Assembly (NCBI GenBank): GCA_003117195.1
Contig: BDSI01000020.1
Span: 464,146 to 528,145 of the forward strand
Reading direction: 5' to 3'
Source: Eudorina sp. 2006-703-Eu-15
Taxonomy: Eukaryota; Chlorophyta; Chlorophyceae; Chlamydomonadales; Volvocaceae
DNA length: 64,000 bases
Shown here in pieces: positions 38,701 to 52,300 of this stretch. Under the pieces are notes generated by a model. That model was not told the DNA's origin, ran no database searches, and saw only the letters and a program-made list of their open reading frames with translations. Both the position numbers and the translations under genes were made by a program. Position 1 is the stretch's first letter, and every line of letters starts with the position of its first letter.

Positions 38701-41700
38701 TATGACCCAGTGAAGCTCCGCAAGGTGGGACGGTCGGGTCGGGTGCGCGGGCTCTAGGGCCGAAGGGCGGGTGACACGCGGCGCGACTTTGGGAGTAACG
38801 TGAAGATAGAACCGTAACCGAACATTTGGTTGATGAGGGAGGGCGCTGAATTTCCCCCCGCTGCTGCCGTTTGCAGGCTTTCGAGGCGTCCGTGGAGAAG
38901 CGCATGATGAGCGATGTGCCCTTCGGTGAGGATGGAATGTGAAGGGTCAAAGGCATACTGGCTACATCTGCACGGCTCGCGCCACACACTGTTCTATGGC
39001 CATCGCGGTTGTGTTCCCCTGTCTAGGACTGCGACATGCTGACGCACTCGCCACCGTGCGCGAGCCCCCCCTTGGGAGTCGCGATCTGGTCCATCGCAAT
39101 TTGCTCCAGGAACTAGGGGCTTCACGTGGCTTCACGCATGGGCCGCGTCCATCGCCCACGTCCTGATCCCACATTCGGGCTGGGTTTGTCTGGGCTCTCT
39201 TTTGCTTTTGACCCCTACATCCCACATTGCATGGTACCTGTTGGGACTGTCGTTCGAATGGAAGCAATGCCCCGGTCGAAAAGAGCTCGCACGTTCCCCC
39301 GCCTCCAGGCGTGCTGCTGAGTGGCGGCCTGGACAGCAGCCTGGTGGCATCCATTGTGGCGCGTAAGATCAAGCGGGAGGGCAGCGTGTGGGGCACCCTG
39401 CACAGCTTCTGCGTCGGTCTGGAGGGCAGCCCGGACCTCAAGGTGGGGGCGGCAGGGTGGGCGCCGCTGTTTGGCGAGCCGGGGAACGTGCCTCCCACGG
39501 GGTTGGTATCGCTTGGCCTGGAATAGCCGTTGCCAGGCCTCCGGATGAATCGGGGACGGTGCGGCCGCAGGGCGGTCGGGTCATGTCATCACGTCGTATG
39601 ACGTAATCATAGCGGCTGCGGTTGGCATCGCGCAGCTGGGCGCCTCCTTTGGAGCAACGGCAGTGAGGAATTCAGCGTCGGGCACGGGATGTAGTCACAA
39701 CTGTTGCGACTGGAATGCCGCAATTTGTGAAGTGGTCCATGCCGTTAGTGCATTCATCATCGCCTCGTCGCGTCTTGGGAGCCAGACCTAACCGCTCCAC
39801 CCTGGCAAAAGCCGTATCCCACGTGCACATTCTTTAGGACACGGGGAGCAGGCTCAGGCGGGGAGAGGGTTCGCACAGCCTTGCGTCAGTGCCAATATCC
39901 GGGTTGGGGTCTCGGAGCGCCCGATGTATCACAAAACTTCAGACAATCCAGATAACAATTCCACACCGTCCATGCCGCCATGGGTTACTTGGGAGCATAT
40001 ATACACGCATATGCCTAGGCAAGGACTGGCTACCGTCCGACTTCTGTACACCAAACACGCGTCCCCTCGCTCCTTCCCCTCGCGCCCTCTCCTCAGGCCG
40101 CTGCCCAGGTGGCCAAGTTCCTGAACACGGACCACCACGAGTTCCACTTCACGGTGCAGGAGGGCATCGACGCCATCAGCGAGGTCATTTACCACATCGA
40201 GACCTTTGATGTGACCACGGTGCGGAGTGCCGGGGCCTGCCGGAATCATGTGGGGGGAGGGGGGCAGCACGGCGCACCGTACTGCCGGCCCGCCACGGGT
40301 AGCACACGGTTGTAGCACGCGCTCTCGAACCTCACCGGTGTCCGCACCCCTTGTCCACCAACGTTGAGACGGGTCGTCATCTAAGTCGCCGACCTGTTTT
40401 GCCCCGTCCCGATGGGCCCCCCTCCAGATCCGCGCATCCACACCCATGTTCCTGATGAGCCGGAAGATCAAGGCCATGGGCGTCAAGATGGTGCTGTCTG
40501 GAGAGGGCTCTGACGAGGTCTTCGGCGGCTACCTCTACTTCCACAAGGCGCCCAGCCCGGTGAGCCGCAGACCTGGGTGGTTGTTAGGAGGCAGAGAGTG
40601 CTCAGCGCTGCCGGCCACGGCGCCGTGCGTTCGGTCACCTCTGCCTCTTGTGGTCGCGCATGCCTGCACATGGACAGCGGCATGTGCAACACGGGAGGAA
40701 CGGAAGTGCTTGCTCCCAGCAAGATGTGTTTTTGAAGGTCCCGGCCGTCGTTGTCATCCTCCTGTGCGCTCACAGGAGGAGTTCCACAGCGAGACGGTGC
40801 GCAAGCTGATGGACCTGTACAAGTTCGATTGCCTGCGTGCCAACAAGGCGACGATGGCCTGGGGTGTGGAGGCGCGTGTGCCCTTCCTTGACCGCGGCTT
40901 CCTGGACGTGGCCATGGCGATTGACCCGAAGGAGAAGATGATCAACAAGGCTGAAGGTGGGTCGGGTCAGGGATGGTAACTTCGATCAGATAAAGGAAGC
41001 TGCGATGCGCGCTCAGGGCTGTCGTGGCCGAGCGCGTAGAGAGTGTGAAGAGACACGCAGCAGCATGAAGTATGGGTGCAAGTGCAGAGGTAGCGGTAAG
41101 GTCTTCGCGAAGAGCGGAGAGAGGCCTTGCACTGCAGGCAATAACAGCGACATCGCAGTTGCGATGCCACTGAACCGACCCATGTTGATGGCGTCCTGAG
41201 GTCCTGCATGTTGCTCCGCCGGTTTGCAGGCCGCATCGAGAAGTACATTGTGCGGAAAGCCTTCGACACGCCCGAGGTGAGCGACGGAGCGGTGGGAAAC
41301 GGGGCGTAAAATCCTGGGGGGGAGGAGGACATTCATTAATTGCGGGGGGACACGGGAATGTGTCGTCCATGTGCGTCTACCTACCCGCCCAGTGGCTGTG
41401 TTGCCTGAAGGTCTGCCCGCCTGCCTGCCTGACTCACAGGACCCATACCTGCCGGCCGAGGTCCTCTGGCGCCAGAAGGAGCAGTTCAGCGACGGCGTCG
41501 GCTACAGCTGGATCGACGGCCTGAAGGTGGGTGGGTGCGCAAAGCGCCGTACACAGCTGTCTGCTGCTACTTGGGCCATGACGCATGTGGGGGCGCGTCT
41601 TGGATGGGCAGAGGCCTGCTGGAAGTATGCAAACAGTATACGATGGGAAAGTGCGATGATTTCAACGCGCCAGTCAAATTTATGAACTGCGCATGAATGC

Positions 41701-42746
41701 GGTGCGCAAACAAGATTTCGTAACGGCCTGATGCCATTGCATCGTATCTTGAACGGGCTGGATTAACCCTCATGAGCCGCCGTTCCGATGCTTCGTCACC
41801 TGCAGGCGCACGCCGAGAGCCAGGTCAGCGACGAGATGCTCAAGAACGCCCAGCACAGGTGAGGAAGGGTACCGATGATGAGTGAGCCGACGCGGGGGTG
41901 GAGGACGGTTTTGCTAATCTCCTTCGTGCCCCAAAGAACTCCCTAAAGAGAGGAAGTAGATGCGTCGTAGCATGACGCCGTCGCACGAGTGGCCTGCAGG
42001 CTGTGGTACAGCGACACAATCTTGTGCCGCCGTGCCCGCTGGCCTGCCTTGACGCCCGCCACGCCCCCCTTGCCGGTAGGTTCCCGGACAACACCCCTCG
42101 CACGAAGGAGGCCTACTGGTACCGCTCCATCTTTGAGAGCCACTTCCCGCAACGGGCGGCCATGGAGACGGTGCCGGGCGGCCCCTCGGTGGCGTGCTCG
42201 ACGGCGACGGCCGCCGCCTGGGACGCGGCGTGGCTCGGGAAGGAGGACCCTTCGGGTGAGTAGCTGGGCCGGGTCCTGGCAGCCCCGGAGAACACGGCTC
42301 ACAGACGAAGCGTGTCAGATGGGTAGCGGAGTTCAGCGGGGCAGGCAAGTGCCCGGGAATTTCTACCGGAGAGGGGTTGGGCATTTCCTGAGCGAGTGCC
42401 GCGGATGGACCCGCAGCGCATTTTGGGGTCTGGACGTCATACCCGTCAGCCCGGCGGGAGACGGCGAAGCGGCCCTGACTGCGATAAGAATTGACCAACA
42501 TCCAGGTGGCCAACTGGTGGGGCGGTTCGCAAGCTCTTAACTGCCTGTTAAAAGTGAGTGGTGTTGAAGAGAAAAGAAAGTCGGGAGTAAACAGAGCCGT
42601 CCAGCTTCTTGCTGTCTTATTATCTCCCGCGTCATCTGCCTCCCCCAGGCCGCGCTGTTGCTGGCATCCACGAGAGCGCGTACGATGCCGCCAATGGCGA
42701 CGCTGCCGCCAACGGCGAGCCGCCGGCCAAGAAGGCCAAGAACTAG
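35743..42746 (+). CDS. ASN: Asparagine synthetase, glutamine-hydrolysing
   Basis: Makes asparagine from aspartate, glutamine and ATP, usually in the cytosol. Fourteen exons join in phase: 35743-35846, 36238-36484, 37775-37969, 38566-38724, 38877-38925, 39309-39442, 40097-40219, 40428-40559, 40776-40956, 41230-41276, 41440-41526, 41806-41858, 42080-42255, 42649-42746. The product is 594 residues, normal for plant and algal class II enzymes. The start is fixed by MCGILAVLN, where Cys2 is the glutaminase nucleophile after Met removal. The glutaminase domain shows [19 protein letters not shown] and [12 protein letters not shown]. The synthetase domain has the pyrophosphate loop [10 protein letters not shown] (about residue 253-262), [14 protein letters not shown] and [15 protein letters not shown]. 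The tail PPAKKAKN is basic. Intron 3 appears to start with GC (AAG|GCACGT); no GT donor keeps the frame. Confidence 0.97.
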
Positions 42747-44987
42747 ACCGTCTTTCCAAGATGACGCGGATGCGAGCGATGGACTGCAACCGCGGGCGCC
42801 GCACTGCGAGGAGCGAAGTTCACCCCTCGGCGGACCGGTGGTTTTCTGGCGGCAAGCTGAACCGTAAGAGCTGCATCCGGGGTGTCGGCCGGCAGATGGG
42901 GCCGTTGATGCTGTGGAGACGCCTGACTGCTCGGCTCTTGCAGCGAGGCTGGGACGGCCAAGATAGGTCAGCTGCAATTCTTTTTGAGTAGAGCCAATTC
43001 CCTGGTGCGCTTCACGTGACGAGAGGTAGCGGTCTCGGGTGTGCGGGTTTTGGCGCTGTTGCGGGGGGCGGGAGACCGCCACTTGAGACTCCTTCTGACG
43101 GAAGCAACCCCGAGGCAGAGCCAGTCAACTGCGCTGGTCGAGCGGGGGGATACTGACCGGTCGCGTGCATGTTAGGGAGGGCCCCGGCAGGATGGTTTGG
43201 CTGATAGTTGTGATGGCGGTGGCCGCGCGTGTCGTTTCCATTACCGGTGCTGAGTGCATAAACGGCCGGCAGAGTCAACTGCTCGGCAAATCATCGGTGT
43301 GCGGCACAGCCCTGCCCCGCTTGTATGCGGCTTGCCAAGCGGACCAGAGAATGCGGTAGCTCCGCTTGCGTTCTGACGAGACTGTGTTGGGACCATGTCG
43401 TTTGCGCGCGTTTGTGCCAAGCGTGCAAGAGTGAGCGGTATTGTCGGGCGGCGGCCGCCGTGGGGCTTGCCTGCGGGAGCTATCAGCGAAGCTGCAAACC
43501 CGGCGGAGCGCCTTGATCCTGTGCTGGGGCAGGCGGGTGAGTTGACAAACCGGTATGTGCTGACGCGGCTAACCTATCCGACGGACAGAATGACTTCGGG
43601 CTGTGCCTAGCACTCTTGGTCTCCTGTACATGCCACACGGAAACATGCACTCATGCGCCGCAATGAAACGGCACAGGAAGCCTAGTGACGGGTCCAGGGG
43701 AATGTACGGGTTGGTTGCCATGCGGTCAAGCCCACGAGAGGCATGTTGAGGTGGCGCGAGGATGGGCTTGGGTCTGGGGCTGTTGAGTAGGGTTGAGTTC
43801 GTCGATTTTGTGGGGTTGCCTGCCTTGAACGAGCTGCTGTCGGGCTAAGTCGATCCCAACGGCGCGCTACTCCGAGGATTTTGATTACCTCTTACTGGGG
43901 AGCGTTGTATCAGGGGGCCGCAATGGACAAGCGCCAAGTAGTCAGCGTGAACGCAAGACTGTGGTCCGATATGCTTGGTACGCAAGGCGGCACAAACTAC
44001 TGCTAAACATGGGCATCGGATGAGCAGCTGGCTGAGTTTGGAGATGGCGTCACCCGTCAGGCCGCAGAATGAGCCGAGACTGCCAGCTGTGGACGCAGTT
44101 TGCACCCAACTTCGAATGGCACCGTGTGATGGTGCGCGTGATACGCCTCCATCCATCGCAGTCGTCAAAACACAAAGGTTAAAAACATTGTCGACCAAGT
44201 ACAGACCACCACCGATGAGGACATCTTGAAAGTCAGCACGTCAGACTATTGTGTACATACCAACAGAGCCTGTCAGGGCCACACTCAAGTCGGGCTGAAC
44301 CCCGCCCGCGCACATCTGCACCCGCCACCCCCCCCCCAACTATATGATACAACCCTCACCTCAGCAGGTCCTAACAGCATCCGTACAGCTTGACGCCGCT
44401 CTCCCAACACCTAGTGACCCCATCAGTCAACCCGCAATCCATCAGCCAGCCCCTAATCCATCAGCGCGCAGGTCGGAAAGCGCAGTCGTTGATTGGCACC
44501 CCACAACCCATCCTGCTGCCGCGATCTTGGCCGCCGGCTCGAGAGTGCTCAGTGTGTGTTCATATGCCCCAGTCGTGCACGTCAGGATCGTGCCCCTACC
44601 GCGTGGCGGACTCAACGTGGGAGGTCCCACTGGGCCAGAACAGTGTACCCCCATGGGCGTATTCGTTAAGGAGGGTTAAGGTCGGTCAAGTCCCTAGCTC
44701 CACAATAGCGGGTCAAAGAACTTGCTGGGCAGCACAAACTAATCCAAACCACCCAAGGAGCCTTGCGGTGGACCCGTGCGGGCTAGTCAACGTTAATGCG
44801 ATTGCTGGTAAGGCACACGACGCCCGTCATCGCAAACCAAGTGAACGGTTAAGAGGGTGACTGGCCGCACCCACCCCTGGAATCCGCCGGTGCTCAGCGT
44901 CGCGGAGTCTCTGGCATTTGAGGGGCTCCCCTCTAATGCCCTCCTGAACAGGGATGTCATCCCGCGGGCTGCCATGCCATGCTTCCA
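42747..44987. other. Intergenic region between convergent 3' ends
   Basis: Between the stops of asparagine synthetase (plus) and Tctex1 (minus), so it holds two 3' UTRs. A short plus-strand ORF at 43192-43359 starts MVWLIVVMAVAARVV and resembles a signal peptide. It sits in the probable 3' UTR, has no relatives I recognise and is not called. GC content falls along this stretch. Confidence 0.65.
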
Positions 44988-45541
44988 TTAAATTGCCAAC
45001 CCAAACACGGTGCAGATGCAGTATAGGCTTTTGTTCTCCCAACGCACGGTGCGGCTACCGTCTGTCGTACTGTCCCACCAGCATGACGCAGCCGTGTGCA
45101 GACCCGCACCTGCAGGCAGAGAACTGTGCCGTAAGACATGGGGGACTCCACAAGTAAAGTGCCGACTGACAGCAACGCGACTCACCGTTCTTCTGCATTA
45201 TGACGCACGTCACCACGTATTTGAAGGGTTTATTGAGCGCCGTTAGCCGCTTGATGCAGTGCTCAAGGCAGCTGGACGTCCACTGGCTGACCTGAGTTTG
45301 CAAGCAACCCCTGTCAAGAAAGCTGCCTGCTGCCTGGTGGAACCAGGCCGTTCGCAACTAACCTTGGCTTCGCTATACTGTTGATTCTGAAGCACCGCAT
45401 CTATTGACTCTTTAATAATGTTGCTTACATCGTCGGCAACGAAGGCCGCCTGCAACGCGGCACCATGGTCAATGACATGCGAAACACAAAGAGGATTCGT
45501 TCCGCTATTACCTCCTCTACGCTCGGATCGGAAGCCTCCAT
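44988..45541 (-). CDS. DYNLT1: Tctex1-type dynein light chain (DYNLT1 family)
   Basis: Light chain of dynein motors, which dimerises and binds dynein intermediate chains in cytoplasmic/IFT and axonemal dyneins. Four exons join in phase: 45541-45512 ([10 protein letters not shown]), 45449-45363 ([16 protein letters not shown]), 45291-45186 ([20 protein letters not shown] then [14 protein letters not shown]), 45109-44988 ([17 protein letters not shown] then [19 protein letters not shown], stop TAA). The product is 114 residues; human DYNLT1 has 113, and every conserved block of the family is present. Its codons are much less GC-rich at third positions than those of neighbouring genes. It is divergent from the large IQ-like gene, with about 830 bases between starts. 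Confidence 0.96.
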
Positions 45542-46369
45542 TCCTTGCTGGAGCGCGGCTGCAAAGAACGTACGCAAGAAGCAAGCAGTATAATCGATAT
45601 AAAATTCGAAGGCTAAGATGTTCCGACGCCACGAATGGATTGCCAGGTAAATAGCTATAGTCGAAATGTAGTGTGCACGTAATTGGGTACGCTAACTGAC
45701 GCTGAGAAGCGCTACTTCGTTGCAGTACAGCAGTTCGCTTGCTCTCAGTCTCGTTGCATGCATGCACACTGTCTCTACGCATTTGGGCAAATGATGCTGA
45801 TATGGGCATTTTCACATGCCCAAATTCCCTATTGCATTATGTATGATGGATGCCTGATTTATTTCAGAACAAGGCAGATATCATGACTCTAAATTTCTTG
45901 TCCTGGGTGTCTACCTATCCTTAGGTTTTTACATGCTAGCATGAGCCAGGGCCCAGGCAGTGGCTCACATCTTCGGCAGCACACTGCACAGGGAGCCTTG
46001 CTGGACGCCAGAGTCCCACCTCGGCGCTGGGCTTGAATAAAGTGCATTCATCCATAGCGTCAGCTACTTTGGGTAAAGCACAATCAACCCACGTTCGGCC
46101 GCGGCCCGGGAAGGGTTCCTGGGAAGGGTTGCGGCTCCAATCGGCCCTCGGGACTGCAGCTTTGCGCCGTGTAATACATGAGGCGTGCTTCGGAGCCGAC
46201 TGATGCAGGACCCACAGCAGCGCTGCGGTCGTCTCGCACCGTCACGTTCGGGGAGGTGCGCCTTCTCAGTGGGTGTACGAACCCGGGGTCCTGCCCGCAC
46301 CCGGCCGCCGCCCCTCGATCGAACGCGTTTTCTCACTTTGTACCTTCGGTCACTGCCCGCGGACACAAA
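45542..46369. promoter_or_regulatory. Divergent promoter region, Tctex1 and IQ-like gene
   Basis: About 830 bases between two outward-facing start codons (the right-hand one tentative). The left half is A+T-rich and the right half GC-rich. No gene and no clear TATA box are seen. Confidence 0.5.
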
Positions 46370-49300
46370 ATGCAGCGCGATTGCATAGCCAACGCTTGGC
46401 GCTGGGCCTGCGCGGTGTGCCTGATCGCCGTCACCACCCGACCTGCCTGTCCTTCCCCTTACCCCACCCCTCCCAACATGCCCCAAACACCTCGACCCCC
46501 AGTCGCCTCGAGCCGCGGACCTGGCCCGGGGGAACCGATATCGGGTGCCCAGCGACTCGGGCCGAGATGACCCGTCCAGCCTGCTCAAGGAGTGAGTGCC
46601 GCGCGCTGTCCCGGGCCGGGCGGGGCGGGCGGCACGTGGGGGGAGATCGAGCGAGTCAGGGGTGGGCGGGTGGTGCTGGACACGGGCTGTATACGGAGGG
46701 GAGTTTTATGCCAGCGGGGTGGACAGGGGAGGGCGCGGCAGGGCGAGGGAGCGACGCGCCGGGTTTCCCCGGCGCGTCGTTACATGGCGTGGCGGTTGTG
46801 CCACCGTGCCACCCACCCGCCGATCTGTGGCCCCTCGCCGGAGGGATCACGATCACAACGGGCCCACCCGGAGCTCCAGCGAGTGGGTGCGGGGTGGGGT
46901 GGGAGGTCACGACGTCAGATGAATGGATACCTCTGGCGCTGCGTGGCAGACATCATAGGCCGATAGGACATTCACATGGGCAGCTGGTGTGGTGTGGTGT
47001 GATGCGTTCCTCGGCGCTGTCATGAGACGCCGCCCGCCGCCCATTCGCCCATGCGGTCCAAAGGAACCCGCCTCGGGCCCGGGGGGCGGATGCGGACACG
47101 TCGCTGCCCCTCGCCCCGCACCAGATCCGCCGCCGACTGATGCCTCCCGTACACCACGCCCAATCCTCGACTTTGTTTTTCGTTCTAAGCCCCGCGCATC
47201 CGCACATCCGCACACCCGCACTTGCAGCTTCGACTCCAAGCTGCAGTCCATACACGAGGTGCTGAGCCGGTATCAGACGGAGCGGACGAGCCAGGCGCGA
47301 GGGATCACAGCGGCGGCGGGAGGAGGTGCGGGAGCCGCAGCGGCGGGCGGCGGGCCCGGGGGCGGCAGCGGGGCCGACCACCCGCACCACGCCCACGGGG
47401 CCGGCGGCCACGACCGCTCCTCCGCCGGCCAGGGCTCCGGGTCCTCGTCGGCGCGGCGGTGGCAGCCCAGCCAGCACAGCAAGGGGCACGAGGGGCCGCA
47501 CCCCCACCCGCACCCGACCAAGAGGACCCTGGACCCCGGGGCGATCATGGACGAGGAGGTGTTCGTCAGGGTAGGAGAGGAAGGGGGCGCGGGGAGCGGG
47601 GCGCACAGCGGGCGAAGGGTCAGGTTGTCTTCTAGGGAGGGGGGGCGGACTGGGGGGGACTGGGTTTACTATTTGGGTAGGAGGGGGCTCGTTGCGGCGG
47701 CGCGGGGATATCGAGGGTTGCCAGCGGGACTGGTCTGGTTGGTGCATGGGGCAAGGGAGAGCGCCGTCCACAGGTGGGAGCGCTGCTAGGGCTACTAACG
47801 GCTGTGGCTGTTTCATTTCCGGTTCCGGGTGGGTGGCGAACACAGGGCACGTGGACAAGCCGGGAGATGAAGTGCGGAGAGCGGGCGCGGGTCCACGGCA
47901 CGGGGCTGTCGGTTGCGCCTTGCCACCAAGTCACGTCGTTGTGTATTGTATTGGCTTGGCAACACCGATACCTGGGAGCCCCGTGTCCCAACCCAACCCA
48001 CCCACCCTGCCCGCCCGCCCGCCCGCCCGCCCGCCCGCCCGCCCGGCCCCCGCAGCACGTGCTGGCGACCCCCCGCCGCATCAAGTCGGCGGTCCCGGGG
48101 GCCTCCCGCGCGCTGTCCGCCCGCATCGAGTACTACCGCGCCCACCGGGACAAGGCGCAGGTGGGAGGGGTGCGGAGGGGTGCCCCCCGAGAGAGCGGCG
48201 TTGAGTAGGGGTTGGGAAGGGGTGGAGCGCTGGGCTCGGTTCGGAAGGGCGCAGTGCAGTGCAGTGCAGTGTGTGAAGCTTGGTTTGGTTGGTTGGATGC
48301 GCAGCAAGGGGGCCTCTAGAGTTGAGGGATGCCGGGACGGTGTGCGGTGAAGAGGTTCCTGGATAGGTCCGGGTGCGGGGGGGTGCAGGTCGGGGAGGAT
48401 GGCCTGTGTCCGCGTGTTCCTTCCCCTCCTCGGCAGCGGCCACAGGCGGTGTCCACTGGAGCTGCGGCAGCGGCCAGCGACCCCCGGGTGATGAGGCGCC
48501 AGTCCTGGGCCCCGAGCACTCAAGCCGCAACGCCGGTAGCTGCCCTGCCCTGCCCCACCCGCGCCTGCTCACCTCCGCCCCTTCGCTCTGGCCGCAGCGC
48601 AGTATGGATACGTCGACCAGTGCCCCAATACGCGTCCCCCTCCCCCCCCGGGCTGGTCCCCTCGCTGTGTCACCCCCCAGGAGAAGGCCGAGCGGGCTCG
48701 CGAGGAGCAGCTGGCTGCGCTGCGGGAGATGACCAACGGCGTCGTGGGCGGCCTCGTGGGCTCCACCTACAACTTCATAGAGGCCAACCGGCGCAGCATC
48801 GTGCCCAACGCGCTGGCCCCCAGCCTGCAGATGACCATCGACACCATCCGGGACCAGGGCCTCGCCAACCTGGCCAGCTGCACGCGGAGAGGCCGGGCCG
48901 GTACGGCCACGGGCTCCGGAACCGGTACGGAGAGCGCCCGCTCGTCCCGGCCCTGGTCCGGCATGCCGCCGCCGCCGTCCGTACGCGGCGCCGTGGCGCC
49001 GTATTCCCTGGGCGCCAGCCCGGCGCTGACCCCTGCTGCCGCAGCGGGAGCCGCCGGCGGCGGCTTCTACATCAGCCGTACAGTGGGGATATCGACGACG
49101 GGCGCCGAGTGGCTGCAGCCGGCTTCGGAGCCGGAGTGGGAGGCAGCGGCGGCGGCGGCGGCGGCGGCGGGGGGTGTGCAGCGCAGCGGCGGCAGCGGCA
49201 GCGCGGGCGGGCCCGGGTCCCGACGGCCGACGCTCGTGTCCCGCCACGCGTCTCTGTCCTGGGACGGCGGCTCCGACGGCGACGGCGGCCCCCCGCCGGG

Positions 49301-52300
49301 CGCCAGCGGCCAAAGCAGTCCCTCCGTGTTCCTGACCAGCCTGGAGGCGCTGGCGGCGAAAGGGGGAAGCACCGCCGCGGCGGGGGCCATGTCGCCGGTG
49401 AGCACCCCGGGAGCAGGCGGCGGCGGCGGTGGCGGCGGCGGGGCCGCCTCCGCCGACGACTCGCCGACGGGCAGCCGCGGCAGGTCGCCGCCTGGCGGAG
49501 GCGGAGGCGGCGCGCGGCCGTCGTCCCAGTCGGTAGCCCTGCCCCCGCGGCCCTCCACCGCCGCCACCACCTCCCAGGCCGCCCCCGCCGGCAGCAGCGC
49601 CGGCCGCAGCCTGTCCGTGTATGTGCCCATCGCGGCCGCGCGCGCCAGCACCAACTCGCCCGGGGGGCTGGGGCTGGGCGGCGGGGGCCCGCCCTCGGTG
49701 TCGGGGACGGGGACGGTCGACGGCAGTCTGTCGTACGGCGCCGGCGCCAACGTGGACATGCGGCGGCTCCGACTGGCGCTCAGTGCCCGACCCGCCAGTG
49801 GAGGGTCCCCCACGCGCAGGTGAGCGGGTGGGTGGGGGGTGCAAGTGGAAACAGCCCAGACATACCCAGCCCCATACCTACCAACGGCCATCACTGGCAC
49901 CTGCAAAGTGCAAAGCGAAGAGTGAGATGGCGGGTGGATGGGACCTCGCTGTGGGGACACTCCGACCCGGTCCCACCACCGGTCCCACCACCGGTCCCAC
50001 CACCGGTCCCACCACCGGTCCCACCACCGGTCCCACCGCCGGTCCCACCACCGGTCCCACCACCGGTCCCACCACCGGTCCCACCACCGGTCCCACCGCC
50101 GGTCCCACCACCGGTCCCACCGCCGGTCCCACCACCGGTCCCACCACCGGTCCCACCACCGGTCCCACCACCGGTCCCACCACCGGTCCCACCACCGGTC
50201 CCACCGCCGGTCCCACCACCGGTCCCACCACCGGTCCCACCACCGGTCCCACCACCGGTCCCACCACCGGTCCCACCACCGGTCCCACCACCGGTCCCAC
50301 CCTGTCTGTGTTTCCTCGGCACCTCACGGCTGCCACCCCGCGGATGTCACCCATCACTCCGCTGAACCACCCCCGCCGCCCACGCCCATCGCCCCGGCCT
50401 CTGCCGCCTCGGGGCCCCTCCCCCACCCCACCCCACCCCACCCGCCCAGGATGGACTACATCGCGGAGCAGGCGGCCCGGCGGGTGGAGAAGGCCCTGTA
50501 CGCGGCGGAGGTGCGCGAGCGGGCGGCGGCCATCGACGCGGAGCGCCGCCGCAACATCGTGGCGGCGGCGGAGATGCGGGCGGCGCAGCGGAGGGAGGAG
50601 GAGGCCCGGCAGGTGCAGGCGCGCGTGGCGGCGGAGCGGCAGGAGAGGTGGGTGCGCGCGGGGGGCGGTGCGCGGGGCGCAGGGCGCAGGGCCGGGGAGG
50701 GGTGCGAGGTGTGGTCAGCGAAGTAACCCACCCGACCCAACCCAGGGACGGACCGATGGGCCGGTGTGGGGTGGTGTTGGGGTGGGGTGCTGGTTCAACG
50801 GCAAGCGGCGCAGACACACGTTGGGGTGGGTGGGGGGTGAGGGGCCCGGGCGGGGGAAGGTATGGAGCAGGTGAGGGGGCATGCGATCTAGGGTTTTGGG
50901 TGGGGGGGGGGTATTGCGTGGTTAGAGCAGAGAAGGGTGTTGTGTGCGGGAGAGGCCTACTGCCGCTGCTGGAGCCTTCCTCTGCCTTGATGGCATCTTG
51001 CGTGTTTGCGTTGCCGCCCCCAAACCACCCTGACGTCGGGGGTGCGTGCGCGGAGGTGCTCGCCGTTATTCCACCACCCCGCTAGCGGGCGGGCATGCGG
51101 AGTGCAGCTAGCCCCGGGTCGGGGAGGGGCCCGATGACGCATCAGTTCATTTTGCCTTTTTACCGATTCGCTATCGTCCCACCACCCCACCCATCCCCTC
51201 CCCTGGGTCCGTCTCGGCCCGCCTCCCTCGCTTCTGCCTCCCCCTTCCCCCCATCCCCGCCTCCCCCGTCCCCCCGCAGACAGCGCCAGTGGACGGGTAT
51301 CGTGGGGCTGTGCTCCAAGCTGTCCTTCCTGGCGGAGCGGGTGGGTGCGAGTACCCGGGGGGCGGTACCCCGGGGGGTGGGGCTGGAAGGCGGGGAGGAT
51401 TGCGGGACGGGGCGGGGCGGGGCGGGGCAGAGGGGAGCGGGTATACGGGTGGACAGGTGGTAGATACATGTTTACGATGCGGTGACTGCCCGAGCAACGG
51501 TCCGGCAAGGACAGCAAGGGGGGGGAGGGGGAGGGCTACCAGCGGGTGCCCCGGGTCGGCGGGCGGGCCGCAGTGCCTGCGCCCTGTTTGTCCGGATGAG
51601 CTCCGGATGCGCCTGTCCTTCGACCCGCTCCCCCCCTCCCCCCTTCCCCCCCTCCCCCCTGCCCCCCAGATCATGGAGGACCGACGGGTGCGGGCCTTCC
51701 GGGCGATGCGCAAGGAGGCGGCCGTCAAGATTGCGACCTGGTACAAGGGGATACTGCTGAGGTGAGGGGCGGGGTGGGGGGGTTGGGGGGGGGGCCGGGA
51801 AGCCGAGGGAGGGATGAAAGGCTGCGGGCCTGGGTTTGGGCGTACCTCTTCACATCAGCGCCGTAGTGGGTTGCCCTTTAATACTAGAGATATTCGTACA
51901 ACAAGTCATGGCCGGCTCCTCCGCCTCCTGGCGGCAGGCGACGACAACCGACAAGGCGGTCTTTCACGCGCAGTACAGTGCAGGACCGTGCTGACCGTGC
52001 AGTGCACATTCAGCAGTTGACTCTCGTTAGCTTCAAGTGCGGGGCTCACTTCCTTCACCGCATGCATACGACCCCCTCCCCTCCCCTTCCCTGCCCACCC
52101 AAACCCCGTTGCTCTTCCCTTTTCATTTTAACCCAAACCCCGTTGCTCTTCCCTTTTCATTTCAACCCCAACCCCGCCGTCGTCCTCCGCCCCTCCCCTC
52201 CCCTCCATGTCTGGCCAGGCGGCGGCAGGTGGAGCTGGTGTACCTGATCCAGCGGCTGCGCCACCTGTTGCGGCCCTACCTGGACACGCAGAAGGTGCTG

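Noticed and set aside
43192..43359. Short plus-strand ORF beginning MVWLIVVMAVAARVV
   Set aside because: It lies in the probable 3' UTR of asparagine synthetase, is very short and has no recognisable domain.
48329..50365. A 678-codon plus-strand ORF and overlapping minus-strand ORFs with Val-Pro-Pro-Pro or Gly-Gly-Thr repeats
   Set aside because: They read through the 12-bp minisatellite, which has no stop in most frames, and through the real coding exon in the wrong frame.
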